DNA of 64,000 bases, from NCBI GenBank assembly GCA_023614405.1, contig CM042693.1, forward strand, positions 333,729,527 through 333,793,526, written 5' to 3'. The position numbers were made by a program, and so were the translations under genes. Positions 24,228 through 36,323 of this stretch are shown piece after piece. Origin of the DNA: Avena insularis. Its lineage: Eukaryota > Streptophyta > Magnoliopsida > Poales > Poaceae. The notes under the pieces were generated by a model. It was not told the origin of the DNA. It worked only from the letters and a program-made list of their open reading frames with translations, and ran no database searches. Position 1 is the stretch's first letter. Every line of letters starts with the position of its first letter.

Positions 24228-26198
24228 TCAAGTATTTTCAAATGAGGAAGCATTTACATCAAATCTTGCTTTCAAAGGAGGAGCAAAAAGAAACTTCTCT
24301 CTCCTCATAGGAAAGTGTTCAATACCTTTCTTGAATGGAAATTGATATTTGATGGTGCCTTCTTTCATATCAATGATGACACCAACTGTTCTAAGAAAAG
24401 GTCTTCCCAAAGTAATAGGACAAGAAGCATTGTATTCAACATCCAAAACATAGAAATCCATAGGGACATAAGCATTGTTAACCATAATGAGAATATCATT
24501 AATACTCCCCATGAGTTTCTTCTTAGCATTATCATTGCGTGGGACATTCAAATGACAATCTTCTAATGGTGGTAAATCAAGCATTTCATAAATCTTCCTA
24601 GGCATAATAGAGATACTAGAACCAAGATCACATGAAGCTTTGAGATCAAAGTCATTCACTTGCATATTAATAATGGGTTTCCAACTATCTTATACTTTCC
24701 TAGGAATAGAAGCTTTGTGTTTTAGCTTCTCTTCCTTAATCTTAACAAGAGCATCTGTAATGTGTTTGGTAAAGGCAACATGCATATCACTAGCATCAGG
24801 ACTTCTAGCAAGATTTTGTAGGAACATAATCACTTCAGAAATATTGCAACCATCAATATCAAAATCAAACTTAGCATCACTAGTAGTAGGATCAATAGGC
24901 TTAGGAATAGTAGGAGGAGGAATAGGGGCTACTTGTGGTTTAGTGGTGATAGTGCACACACTATTTTTTCTATCAATTTCAGCTTCCCTTTCCCACCTAG
25001 CATGAAGTTGAGCTAACAGCCTAACATTTTCATCAATAGTAACTTGTATGGCATGAGCAGTAGCAAAGGTGTTTTCCATAGTTTTAGGTTTAGCAGCCAT
25101 TTTATTAACCAAGGAAGTTTGAGCTTCAGACAAAGAGGATATATTTTTCTCAACAGTTAAAAGATTTTCCTCTATAGTCTTATTGAAAGTGGTTTGTTTA
25201 CTAATAAAGTCCTTGAGCATGACTTCAAGTTAAGAGGGGGCACTTCTAGCATTATTGTAAGAGCTTCCATAGGAATTGCCATTATTAGGAGGATGAGGCC
25301 TATAATTGTTGTTGCTACCAAAATTATTCCTATAGGCATTATTGTTGAAATTATTGTTTCTAATGAAGTTCACATCAACTTGCTCTTCTTGAGCAACCAA
25401 AGAGGCTAAGGGAACACTATTAGGATCTAGAGGAGCTTTCCCATTAACAAGCATAGCCATAATAACATCAATCTTTTCACTCAAAGAGGAAGTTTCCTCA
25501 ACATAACTTACCTTCTTACCATGTGGATCTCTCTCAACATGCCATTCAGAGTAGTTAACCATGATATTATCAAGGAGCCTTGTTGCATCACCCAAGGTGA
25601 GTCCCATAAAAGTACCTCCAGCAGCAGAATCCAACAGGTTTCTTGAGGAGAAGTTCAAACCTGCATAAAAAGTTTGGATAATCATCCAAGCAGTGAGTCC
25701 ATGAGTAGGCCAATTTTTAACCAAAGATTTCATTCTTTCCCAAGAAGGAGCAACATGTTCACTATCAAGCTGTTTAAATTGCATAATGTCACTTCTCATA
25801 GCAATAATCTTAGCAGGAGGATAGTACTTTCCAATAAAAGCATCTTTGCACTTAGTCCAAGAATCAATACTATTATTAGGAAAAGATAGCAACTTTAGCT
25901 TTCCCCTCAAGAAGAAAGGAAAAAGCCTGAGCTTAATAATATCTCCATCTACATCCTTATACTTTTGCATCTCACAAAGTTCAACAAAGCTATTAAGATG
26001 GGTGGCAGGATCATCAAAACCAGCACCAGAAAATTGCTCTCTCATCACAAGATTCAACAAAGTAGGCTTAATTTCATAAAAGATAGCATCAGGAGCAGGT
26101 GGAGCAATAGGTGTGCTTAGGAAATCATTGTTGTTGGTGCTAGTGAAATCACACAACTTGGTGTTCTCAGCAGAATTCATTTTGGCAAAGGTGGGCAA
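24228..26198 (-). pseudogene. Gag-aspartic protease of Ty3/gypsy element B
   Basis: A single reading frame of about 657 codons is broken only by TAA at 25232-25230 and TAA at 24692-24690. The N-terminal part holds the Retrotrans_gag capsid region (EQFSGAGFDDPATHLNSFVE, then WTKCKDAFIGKYYPPAKI and MQFKQLDSEHVAPSWERMKS). An Asn-rich stretch (NNNFNNNAYRNNFGSNNNYR) and a coiled region follow. The C-terminal part is retropepsin-like, with active-site segment CDLGSSISIMP and flap/C-terminal motif CPITLGRPFLRTVG. Gag packages element RNA; the protease would process it. No pol domains follow. The two TAA stops suggest it is no longer translated whole. Confidence 0.82.
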
Positions 26199-26379
26199 GC
26201 CAAAAATAGCAGCAACAGCTAGAGCAGGAACTATTTTTTTGAGTTTTTAATATAGAAAGCAAACCAAGCTAGACTACTTTTTTTGTTTTTTTTGAAAAGA
26301 GGCAAACAAAACCAAGCAAACTAAAAACAAAGTAAAGATAAAGGAAGTGAAGGACCCCCCTAGTGAAGACGTCCTTAGC

Positions 26380-26397
26380 CTCCCCGGCAACGGCGCT
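26380..26397 (-). repeat. Second primer-site-like sequence downstream of the B primer site
   Basis: On the minus strand TAGCGCCGTTGCCGGGGA repeats the primer binding site 69 bp downstream, with neighbouring AATTTC also repeated. It looks like a local duplication. Confidence 0.6.
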
Positions 26398-26448
26398 AGA
26401 AATTAGCTGGTGCTTGATGGGGAGGAAGAAGTTTGATGGCCTTTTAGT

Positions 26449-26466
26449 TCCTCGGCAACGGCGCCA
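26449..26466 (-). other. Primer binding site of element B
   Basis: On the minus strand TGGCGCCGTTGCCGAGGA lies 9 bases after the LTR end (...GTAGCATCA). This primer-site type is usual in Sabrina/Athila-style grass gypsy elements. I believe tRNA-Asp is the usual primer but did not verify it. Confidence 0.75.
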
Positions 26467-26475
26467 GAAATTACT

Positions 26476-26952
26476 TGATGCTACACTCAATAGGGAGGAA
26501 GAGTGCTTTGTTGGAAACCCCAAGAGCAAGGTATGAAGAGTACATCAGCAAGATTTCCCTTAGTAGAAACCGAGGTTATCGAACCAGAAGGAGGAAGGTA
26601 ACATCACACAGGTGTTGGAAGCAACATGGAGACCTACACAACACAAAGTCAAGACTCTTTCCCAACGAATCAGTGAGGTTGTCAAGCTCACCGGTTTACT
26701 GTAACAAAGGATTAAACGTATGGTGTGGAAGGTAATGGTTTGCAGCAAGTAAACAAGTAACAGTGGAAGATGTACCAATGGTAAAGATTGGACCGGGGTC
26801 CATAGTTCACTAGAGGTGCTCTCCTTAGATAAACAACATGGCATGAAGGGTAAACAAATTACAGCGGGACAATTGACAGGAACTGAGCAAGGCATAACAA
26901 TGCAATTACTAGCCAGAAAGATCCTATGAAGTTGATTGGGCAATACAACAAT
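26476..26952 (-). repeat. 5' LTR remnant of element B
   Basis: About 477 bp, homologous to 8096-8567 (the end of the 3' LTR). It is truncated on its far side at 26953, where element C begins with TGTCGGGG. Confidence 0.85.
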
Positions 26953-27718
26953 TGTCGGGGGGATATCCCCCGGTAGGGTCACAATGGGTGAAACACAGCC
27001 CAGCTTGGATAGCTCCGAGTAAAGAAAGAACCAGGCTGAGTGAGAACAGTCGGGTGAGGGAATCGTATGCGGCCGACATATGAACTATGTCGGCCCATAT
27101 AAGACAAAGTTGTTAATCTTGTAGGAACCAACGAGCCAAGTCTCCCGAGGAAGGGCCGAGTCAGATAGGACGCGTGGCTCCTTTCCGAGTAAGGTTCAGG
27201 AGGGACCATGATAAAGCGTGGTTAAAAGAGAAGGGCGACGCCGGGTGACACAAAAGGAGTCGGGTGACGCCCAAAGAAAGGGCTGACATACAAAGTTACT
27301 GCATGACGCCAAAAGGAACAGGAGGCGATGTACCAGAAGACCGTTTGCTGTCAAGCTTTATGGACTGGGCCATTGGGTTTAGTGCAAGCCCATGACCCAG
27401 CCTGCATAGTAGGGACCAAGATCCAAACAGTAACCCTAGGACCCAAAGGGGAGTAACCTATCTGGCACCACCTATATAAGGAGGGGCATAGCAGTAGTAG
27501 AAGGAGGTTGGACCAAGTAAGGAACTAGTGCCCAGAACACTAGTTCATACAGCTCGAGGAGCACTTGTAATTCCCAAGTATCAATCAAATTCCTAAGTGT
27601 GGAGAGTTCATCTTGTTCTTCGTGCATGGCAAGACCGTGCACTCCCTCCCTGGTGACCACAAGCACCCATTCGGCCCCCAACTTAAGCCTACCCATGGCA
27701 TCTGCCGTGACACCACCA
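26953..27718 (+). repeat. 5' LTR of Ty3/gypsy element C
   Basis: It starts TGTCGGGGGGATATCCCCC, has a TATA box (CCTATATAAGG, about 27471-27481), and is followed by a primer-like site at 27726. The right boundary is uncertain: from about 27607 the sequence becomes an open, GC-rich frame that crosses the supposed LTR end. Confidence 0.65.
27473..27480 (+). promoter_or_regulatory. TATA box of LTR C
   Basis: TATATAAG in ACCACCTATATAAGGAGGGG, about 30-40 bp before the probable transcription start. Confidence 0.65.
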
Positions 27719-28041
27719 TGATAGTTGGCGCCCACCATGGGCAGAAGTAGGTGCTTGATGGAGTCTTCATCCGGACAGGCAACATCATCGCCAAGACCGG
27801 CGAGCGCGTCTACTCTGGCCTCATCCAGAGGTTTGGAGCGCTCAACTTTGTCAGCGACAATGCAGGGTGCTTCGGGACCAAGCCGTTCCCTAGGGGCGGT
27901 CGCTTCATCAAGTTCGGCGAGCACCAGGTCTACGTCGCCGTGCACGTGGAGCGCGCATATCCGGAGCGCGTCGTCCTGGCGTCGGATCCGCCAGCAGTTC
28001 CTGTCGCTGGAAAGCTTCACCAACTCGTCTCCGTGGAGGTA
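27607..28041 (+). pseudogene. Unidentified GC3-rich coding segment upstream of gag in element C (possible capture)
   Basis: Frame 1 is open from 27607 to the gag ATG except for TAG at 27748. Codons end almost always in G or C, unlike the A-rich gag that follows. Readable segments include HGKTVHSLPGDHKHPFGPQL, VFIRTGNIIAKTGERVYSGL, FVSDNAGCFGTKPFPRGGRF and KFGEHQVYVAVHVERAYPER. I do not recognise the family. It overlaps a good primer-site match (27726-27741), so either the primer site is coincidental or the captured segment includes it. Confidence 0.45.
27726..27741 (+). other. Probable primer binding site of element C
   Basis: TGGCGCCCACCATGGG closely matches the TGGCGCCCACCGTGGG primer site common in grass gypsy elements. 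It also encodes part of the open frame described at 27607-28041. Confidence 0.55.
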
Positions 28042-31000
28042 ATGATGACATCTTCTAACCTAGCAGCTCCACCGATAGCTCCAGTAGTGAATGAGAATGA
28101 TGAGGGAGGAAATCATGAGGAGACACCAAAGGCCGTGAGAACAGCAAAGGCGCCGCTGGAAAAGCCAGAAAACATAGCTCGGAGTAAAAGGGCTAAAGAG
28201 CTGCAAGATGCAATAGATAAGTTGGCAGAGCCAGTTGCGCAAGCAGCGGACCCGACACGTGTGCAAGCTGAGTTAGAGGAGGCGAGGATAAAGGTTATGG
28301 AGAAAGCCAAGGAGTTGGCACAGTTACAACAAGATGTGGATATCACAATCCGAGAGATCAACTCGGCAAACCGAGCCAAGGGCGCAAAGACCCGGCTAGA
28401 TGCGACTAGGTTAAGAGGAAGAAACCTCAATGAGGAGCTGGCGGATGCAACGCCAAAAATGACGCCAGAGAACAGCAACGAAACAACTATGTGACCAACA
28501 TACAATACAGCAGCAGCAGCTAACCTGTGAGCCGCAGAAGCAGCAATGGCAGAATTACCCCACTTGACGGGAGAAGCAAAGAAAAGACAACAAGAGCGAG
28601 TCAATGAACTGGTAAGAGCAGCTAGGATGCTGAATGAAGCATGCTACAGAGCAAATCCGGGTATAGCAGGGAGGTCACAGCTGGTTCACTCGACAACTCC
28701 TGTCTCGGCAAGATCATCTGGTCACACAGCATCCTCACCCGGAGCAGCGCCAAGACCGAGAAAAGAAAGTGTGGATTCAGGGAGAAACAAGCAGATGATC
28801 ACTTATGACCCAACAATGGCTCAGGGAAACCCAGCGCATGCGCAGGGAACGATAAGGAATAATGCCCAAGGAAATGAGAAGCAGGAAAATGCAGGCCGAG
28901 AAAGGCAAGCATGGCAAAGAAACGACAATGGAGGGCAAAATTTTGCGCCTCAACCTAGGCGTGGAGCTTATTCGGCAGGAGGAGGAAATCCAGCGCCGAA
29001 TAACGCACCAACTCAACCCAAAATAAGGTAGCAGAGCGCGGGAAAAGCAGCACAACAGCCTGCTGACCCGAACGCAAACATGTACAATGATGGTTACTCG
29101 GCAATGGTAATAGGCGGGTATGAACTGCCGGATCACTCATATCAAGCGATGGGAGCTAGACTCGGAGACAGGAATCTTCAGCCGGATGATGCAAGACTGA
29201 AGCTTGACCGGATAAAGATGGCGGAACTAATCGAGTCGCAAGGTCCGCAGGGTCCACCGTGCTTTGGCCTAAGGATCATGAAGGAACCACCTGTACCAAA
29301 TTTCCAGCTGGCCAGAGGAACAAAAACATATGATGGAAGCACAAAGCCAGAGGATTGGCTCATAGGTTATGGTACTGCTATGAAAATCGTGCAGGGGAAT
29401 TTGAGATGGGAAGTACTATATGTACCGCAAATGCTAGAAGGACCAGCTCCGGTATGGATAAACAATTTGCCACCCGGAAGCATCAACAGCTGGATCGATT
29501 TTCAAGACGCTTTTGTGAGCAATTTCACGAGCACCTACAAGAGGCTGAATCACCCACAACAGCTAGCAATGTGCAAGCAAAGGCCGAATGAGATAGATAG
29601 AGAATTCCTCACAAGATGGTGCACAATGCGCAACTCCTGTGAAGGGGTAATCGAGTCACAGGCAATCGCTTGGTTTGCCCAAGGATGCAGACACGGAAGT
29701 GTGTTGTGGCAAAGGATCCAGAAAGATATGCCGACAAGTTTAGCAGAAATAATAAGGATTGCTGATTCGTATGCGTTGGGAGATCTGACTCAGCCTCTGC
29801 TCATGTCGCCAGATGGGATGATTGAGACTCAGATCTATGACACTGCTGGATCGCAGAGGCGCCAAGAAAGATCTGAATACAGAAGCAAAAGAAGAGATAA
29901 AAGGCCAGACTACAGATATGGTTCGACTCAGGTTGCAGCCATAAGTCAGGATCATCCAGATGCTGGAAGTAGCCAACGTCAGAGGACAAATGGACAACAA
30001 CATTGGGTACAAAAGAATGATGGCAAAAAGCCATATGAACAAAGGAAGCAGTATCAGGATCGACAGAAGTATACCTATGAGATGATGCTGGACCAGCCGT
30101 GTAAATTTCACATGCCTAGTCCGAGTAAACCAGAAAATCACACAACAAGGCAATGCACTTGGTTTTAGAAAGTATATAGAGTGGATTCACCGAGTAAGCA
30201 GCTACCACCACCTCCCCCTCCACCACTTACAGGAGGAAATTCTTAGGCTGTGGGAACAGATAACAGATACGGAAACAGGCAGCCAAGGTATCATAATCAA
30301 GAGAGAATAGAAACTATGCACCAGGTACACAATCCAAGAGGTGAAGACGCTCATGTCGGCCACAGAACTAGAAATGAGTACAGAGAACATCACTAGAGCT
30401 ATGTCGTCTTCGTCATAGAGCCGAATGATAAAAAGAGTCAGCAGCGACGGATGATGGAGGTGAATGCCACAATGCCGGCAATTCCCAAGTACATGCATTG
30501 GTCTGAACAAGAGATAACTTGGAGCATAAAGGATCGCCCCAAGATCATGCCAACCCCAGGAGGATATGCTCTGGTCTTAGATCCAACGTTCATGGGCCCG
30601 GATATCAATGTGAAGTTCTCCGAGGTACTGATCGATGATGGCAGTAGCATCAACATCATGTACAAGGATACCATGCTCAAGGTAGGAAATACCATGAACA
30701 TGCTGGAGCCGACTAAGATAACTTTCCATGGTATTGTGCCGGGATTGTCCTGTGAGCCAATTGGCAAGATCTGGGTCGATGTCTTATTCAGCAACAGAGA
30801 GAATTGTCGCGCTGAAGCCATAGAGTTGGAGGTGGTTGATTTGGTCATCTCGTATCATGCCTTACTCGGTAGGCCGGCTATGGCAAATTTTATGGCTAGT
30901 CCTCACATTGCTTACTTGAAGATAAAGCTGCTAGGCCCATGTGGGGTTATTACAGTTGAGGGAGATTACAAAAGGTCCATTGCTTGTTCCTCAGCCGGAT

Positions 31001-31625
31001 CTTCACTGGCTGAGTCACTCGTCATAGCACAGGAAAAGCATCAAATGTTGGAGGTGGCAGCATTGGCCAGAGCAGCACAAATGTCCATGCCGGCACTCAC
31101 TAACCCACATGGCAGTGTGTCATTTCAAGCTACCAAAGAAACTAAGAAGGTACAGGTGGATGAGACTTTCCCAGAGCGTACAGTTACCATTGGGGCTGGC
31201 CTCACTGACAAATAGGAAAGCGAGCTCACCAGCTTCCTCCGTAAGAATCAGGATATCTTGGCATGGTATCCACGGGATTTGCAAGGGGTTCTGAGGGAGC
31301 TGGCTGAGCACTCTCTTCATGTAAGGCCAGATGCCAAGCCGGTGAAGCAACCCCTCCGCCGCTTCGCCAAAGATAGGAGAAAAGTAATAGCTGCCGAGAT
31401 TGCCAGACTCTTAGTTGTTGGATTCATCATGGAAGTACTGCACCCAGATTGGTTATCAAATCCAGTCTTGGTCGAGAAGAAAAAAGATGACCCGAACGTG
31501 GCAGTGGTATGGCGCATGTGTATTGATTACACGAACCTCAATAAGGCGTGTCCAAAAGATCCATTTCCCCTGCCACGGATCGACCAAGTCATAAATTCCA
31601 CTGCTGGGTGTGAGTTGTTGTCATT
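28042..31625 (+). pseudogene. Gag-protease-reverse transcriptase polyprotein of element C, interrupted by LTR D
   Basis: One reading frame from MMTSSNLAAPP (28042) to 31625 has no frameshift but in-frame stops at 28492 (TGA), 28528 (TGA), 29029 (TAG), 30166 (TAG), 30244 (TAG), 30394 (TAG) and 31213 (TAG). Order of parts: Lys/Glu-rich helical N-terminus; capsid (WINNLPPGSINSWIDFQDAF, then FLTRWCTMRNSC); knuckle-like CKFHMPSPSKPENHTTRQC; protease with VLIDDGSSINIMY and HALLGRPAM; start of reverse transcriptase with VEKKKDDPNVAVVWRMCIDY and NKACPKDPFPLPRIDQVI. It stops at CELLSF, just before the expected LDAYSGYHQI block, where D is inserted. The rest of pol is absent from the window. The stops show it is inactive. 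Confidence 0.88.
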
Positions 31626-33578
31626 TGTAACATCCCAAAAATCATGAATTATAAAATTCGCATATCATTCATGCATTCATAAGCATTTGGATCATTTTCA
31701 AATAAGATTTCAAGCAGAAGCAAATTGTTGCCTATTATTTCATGCAAATAAGGCAATGGTCTTATTTTTAGTTTTATTTTCATTTCAAAGTATGAGAACG
31801 CTTTGGTTGGATTAGTAATGTTTTAAAATGGATGCAAAGCTTGCACAAAAATTTTCAAAACAAAATTCAATATAAAACCATTTATATGCCCAATATCCAT
31901 ATATTAATAAAGGCATGGTTTTATTTTATTTTCAAACCCAATAGGGTTTTTGAGTGTAAGTATGTGTTTTATACACTTTTGGACACTAGAAACACAGTCA
32001 AAAGTCTGGAGAAAATTTGAATTCAAACAGATTTGAATTATCCATTCAAATTCAATCTAGAAAATCAAAACAGAAAAGAAAAAAGAGAAAAAGGAAAAAA
32101 TAACAAACGCCACCTATCTAGCCCAACCCACCCGCGGCCCAACTAACAGTCCTCCTAGCCCACCCGGGAAAACCCCATGTCCCCCTCTGTTTCTCACCGC
32201 ATGAGCGCGCACCTACTCGCTGACTCATGGACCCCAACACAGCGCAGCTCAGCATTGCCAATCTCGCGCAGAAGACCAGCTCGCCGCGGCTGTTTCCTCC
32301 CCGACGCAAATGCGCTTAATTAGTGTTGATTGCTCGTGAGATTCTCGCCCCTGCTCCGGCTACTTATACCCCACCCCTCTGTGACCATTTCCCCCAACAC
32401 TGCACCCCCCAAGCGCCGCTAGGCTCCACGAATTTTGCTTTGCACCGCCGCGGCACCGAGGAGCTCCGACGAGCCATCACGGTGAGTCTCGAGCACGCCT
32501 TGCCTTCAGGTTCACATGACCTACTTCTCCATCGCCTTGCGCATCATCTCATGCCATATGTTTTCTATATAATTCCCCAGGACGTCGCCTCTGTCGAGCC
32601 CAGTGAACGGTCGAAGCTTCGCTTGACTCCGGCGAGAAATCCTGGTAATCTGCGAGCGCTCCCTGCCTTCTTCTTGCCCCTGTCTAGTTCGCCTTATCCT
32701 TGTGCGTATTCTGATACACCTGGTTTGTGATAGGGTGATCCATAGCATCGCCAACGTCTTCGCCACCATACACCCGACGCCTCCAGCAGCTCCGGCGAGC
32801 CCTAGCCTCCGCTATAGCATGCCCCCGCCCCAATCGTCTCCACGTTGAGCATATACACGTCCTCACGACCTCGGTAAGCACTAGCACACCCCCTGTACCT
32901 CTGTCCTTGCTGGCGTGTCATATCCAGAGGCGTCGCCGCTGCCAGCGCCATTCGCGCCGCCAGAGTTTGGTCAACCAGATCTGATCCATTGGATCTGGAT
33001 CCAAAGGCCACGATTAGATCATTAAGCGAAACGGTATGGGTAGATTTGAGCCACTAGATCTCACTTAGATCTAACGGTGCACGTGCACGATCCGCGCGAA
33101 ACGGTACCGTCCAATTAGAGGCCGCCGCGTGTCTGCCTTTTTCTTTTAAATTTAAGATTTGATTTAATTCGATGATTAAACTTGTAAATTCAATAACTTT
33201 TATTTTGTTTATCCAAAAAATACAAATAAGATATCAATGGAATCACAAAAATAAATCCTACACATCTGTAGGCTTAGTTTTGTGTTTTGCTTCCGTTAAA
33301 ATGGAATTTTATGCAGAGATATTTGTAGGCCTATTTTGTGTATAAAAATTATTTGGAAAATGTTTTAATGGCCAAATTAAGTTTAATTGGTGAATAAATG
33401 TTTAGTTTATTGTTCAGTACTGGTTTACTTGTCTTGTTTAGTTCAGAAAAATCATCACATGGCATTTGCATGCATTCATATATTTTTGCTTGATTGTTTG
33501 AAATATGAATTTGGTGCTATCATTTTATGTGTAGATTTTGGTGCTAGTGGTGATTGTGACTGTGAGGATTGTTGTTAC
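31626..33578 (+). mobile_element. LTR of element D (5' part), inserted in the C reverse transcriptase
   Basis: It starts TGTAACATCCCAAAAATC. It has the same architecture as family A LTRs: AT-rich U3, a GC-rich block (32100-33000), then AT-rich sequence. The putative intron is at 32874-33316 (443 bp; CTCG|GTAAGC ... TATGCAG|AG). It is cut at 33579 by D-prime and does not resume. Confidence 0.75.
32874..33316 (+). promoter_or_regulatory. Putative LTR intron, family D (443 bp)
   Basis: Donor CACGACCTCG|GTAAGC and acceptor TTTTATGCAG|AG sit at the places corresponding to the family A intron, although most of the surrounding sequence has diverged. Confidence 0.5.
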
Positions 33579-34353
33579 TGTAACATCCCAGCATTTGGGA
33601 ACTAACGACGGGTAGATTTAGGAATTTGGAATGTTGTATGCATTCATCTGTGAAAATGTGGGTAAAATTTTCGCCAAATAAAAACCTAAAGTGATCAAGG
33701 TTTCTTTCATACTTTGAGATTAGGTTTAGTCTTAAAGGATGATTATTATAGACTTTGATATGATCATTGAGGAATTATGTGTTTTGGGAAATGAATTTGA
33801 ATTTTTAACTTGAGTGTTTGAATTATAATTCAAATGAAAATGGAATAAGGTTTGAATCTTGATTTAATTAAGAGTTAATTATTATAACTCAAATTTTATC
33901 TAAAGAAAAAATTAAGAATATGAAAAATTATTTCATATTTTCATTTAATAAATAAGTTACAAAAATGTAAATTATTGAAATTATTCAAAAATTTCACAAT
34001 AGCAAATAAATAAAGAATAAGAATATTATTTATTGATAATAATATAATCTTTATTACAAAATAATAAAAGGAAGATTACAAAATAATAAAATGAAAATTA
34101 CAAAAGAATAAAGAAGATTATATTCACTGTCCTATAAAGAAAACCTAAACTAAAATTTTCATCTTCAAATCTGTACCTGCAAAACAAACACTAATAAAAA
34201 AGTTAGGGTTAGAATGTTTTACTCTCAGACTTGTCAGTGAAATGCACTGATCAAGATTCATCATTGAGTAATTCTATTAAAAAGGGGCAAGTTTCACCAA
34301 ATTGAAAGAATGTATCTTTCATATTTTTTTAGCCAGAAGTCAAATGACAGCAA
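33579..34353 (+). mobile_element. Start of LTR D-prime, nested in LTR D
   Basis: It begins TGTAACATCCCAGCATTTGGG and is AT-rich throughout, as expected for a U3 region of this LTR type. It is cut at 34354 by the Copia LTR. Nothing coding is seen. Confidence 0.65.
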
Positions 34354-36289
34354 TGTAGGGGTTCGTAGCATGGAAAACAAAAAAATTCTACCGCATGCAA
34401 ACAAACAAGCCAAGATCTATCTACTAGATTGTAGCAACGAGTCGATAGAGGAACTCACCCTCGAAGATTCCAAAGCGGTTAACGAGAGAATATTCTCGTG
34501 GGTGATGTAGTCGTACTCTTGCCAATCTCAAGATCGCGTAGATGATCCTTCCGGCGCTGCGTTTCGGCAGGACTTCCGCAGTCGGTCACACGTTCGGTAC
34601 TCAATGAAGACCTTCCTCTCCCTTGTTCCAGCAGGCAGCGGAGGTTGTAGCACTCTCCTCGTGATTCCGGCAGCACGACGACATGGTGTCGGAAGTAGAG
34701 GGGAGATCTCGCAGGGCTTCGCCTTAAGCCGGAGCGAGTATGGTGGACTATGAGAGAGGCCTTTGGTGATCTAGGGTTTAGAGGCACCAAGGGGAGAGTG
34801 TAGCCGGCGGCTAGGGTTTGGGATCACCCCAAGTCGGCGAGTTGGTGGTGCCCTAGGCGACAGCGGCGACAGCAGGGGGTGGTGGCGCCGGCGGCTTAGG
34901 GTTAGGGTTCGGGGTGTGTTGGGTGTGTGGGAGAGGGGCAGCCCTGCCCCTCCTTTTATAGGTGGGAGGGCACGGCTTGGGAGGAGGGAGTCCTCCCCCA
35001 AGTCGGCCTCCTTGGCCGGTGGGTGGAGGGGGAGGAACTCCTCCCCAAGTAGGTTTCCTACTCTTCCTCCACCAAGCAAACTTGTCGTTTGACTTTTTCA
35101 AATTGGCGTTTGACTTTCAAACTAGGATTTGATTTCTCCCTTTATTTTGCCCAGCCATGTTACCTAGTACATGATGCAACCATTCCATATTGTCATGACA
35201 CATTCATGTACGCTTCCCCTCCGGAGTGCCGGACCTTCCGGACCCTTCTAGAACATTCCTGGTGAAAACACCGGAATCATTCCCCAACTCTGAAAAAGGA
35301 CTTTCCTTATATGAATCTTATTCTCTGGACCATTCCGGATCTCCTCGTGATATCCCGGATCCCATACGAGACTCCAAACAACATTCGGTCTCTTACTCAT
35401 CATTCCATAACTACTCAACAACATTGAATCCTTAAGTGTGTCTCCCTACGGTTCGTGAATTATGCGGACATGATCGAGACACTTCTCCGATTAATAACCA
35501 ATAGAGGAATCTGGAAATTCATATGGCTCCCACATATTTCTACGATTACTTTGTGATCGAATGAATCACTTACATACGATACCAATTTCCCTTTATCTCA
35601 CGATAATTTACTTATCCGAGGTTTTGATCGTTGGTATCTCTGCATACCTAGTTCAACCTCCTTACTGATAAGTACTCTTTTCTTGTTCCCGTGATATGTG
35701 ATCCCTTGTGAACCAGTCACATGATTACAAGCTAATTGGATGACATTCCACCGAGAGGGCCCAGAGTATATGTATCCGTCATATGGATGGACAAATCCCA
35801 CTCTTGATTCATGTGTCTCAACCCATACTTTCCGAACACTCAATGCCACCTTTATAGCCACCCAGTTACGGTGTGGTGTTTGATGTCATCAAAGCATCCT
35901 TCCGGTGATGGTGATAAGCATGATCTCATGGTCGAAGGAATTAGGTTACTATGTATCAGAAAGCTTATAGCAATTGAACTATTAAAATGACTTGATCTTT
36001 ATGCTACGCTTATCTATAGGAGTATGTCCATCATACCATTCTCCTAATGATATGATCTTGTTGTTAATAACATCTCAATGTTCATGATAGGGAAACCACA
36101 CTCATCTATTAACCAACAAGCTAGTATTATGAAGACGCTTTACTATGGACTCTAATTTAGTTTACAAATCACACAAGTATTAATGTTTCCTTGTTAATAC
36201 TGTTATAGCATGAATGTAAACATTTATCATAAACACAAAGATATAATAATAACTACATTTATTATTGCCTCTAGGGCATATCTCCAACA
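34354..36289 (-). repeat. 3' LTR of the minus-strand Copia element (1936 bp)
   Basis: On the minus strand it starts TGTTGGAGATATGCCCTAGA and ends GCTACGAACCCCTACA. TATA box TATAAAAG at 34960-34953. Confidence 0.9.
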
Positions 36290-36303
36290 GTCTCCCACTT
36301 GCA
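36290..36303 (-). other. Polypurine tract of the minus-strand Copia element
   Basis: On the minus strand AAGTGGGAGAC immediately precedes the LTR start TGTTGGAGA. Confidence 0.8.
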
Positions 36304-36323
36304 CTAGAGTCAACTAATCTAGA

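Larger units (their letters stand above)
8096..26952 (-). mobile_element. Ty3/gypsy element B, gag-protease only, with nested A element and solo LTR
   Basis: In element orientation (right to left): 5' LTR remnant 26952-26476, primer site 26466-26449, gag-protease 26198-24228, noncoding 24227-20233 with a nested solo LTR, polypurine tract at about 20246-20233, and 3' LTR starting TGATACGTTGG at 20232. That 3' LTR is split by element A and resumes at 8795-8096. The two LTR remnants share 8096-about 8567 with 26476-about 26952, allowing for a 9-bp indel. No reverse transcriptase, RNase H or integrase is found, so it is non-autonomous. It resembles the abundant Sabrina/WHAM-type Triticeae group from memory; the family name is not certain. 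Confidence 0.8.

Noticed and set aside
8096..26952. CRISPR-like or tandem array from the many repeats in 8-27 kb
   Set aside because: The repeats are kilobase LTRs and LTR fragments with TG...CA ends and primer sites, fully explained by nested retrotransposons.
28060..28604. Minus-strand ORFs of 68-163 codons opposite the C gag
   Set aside because: They are antisense of a purine-rich gag frame and contain no domain of their own.
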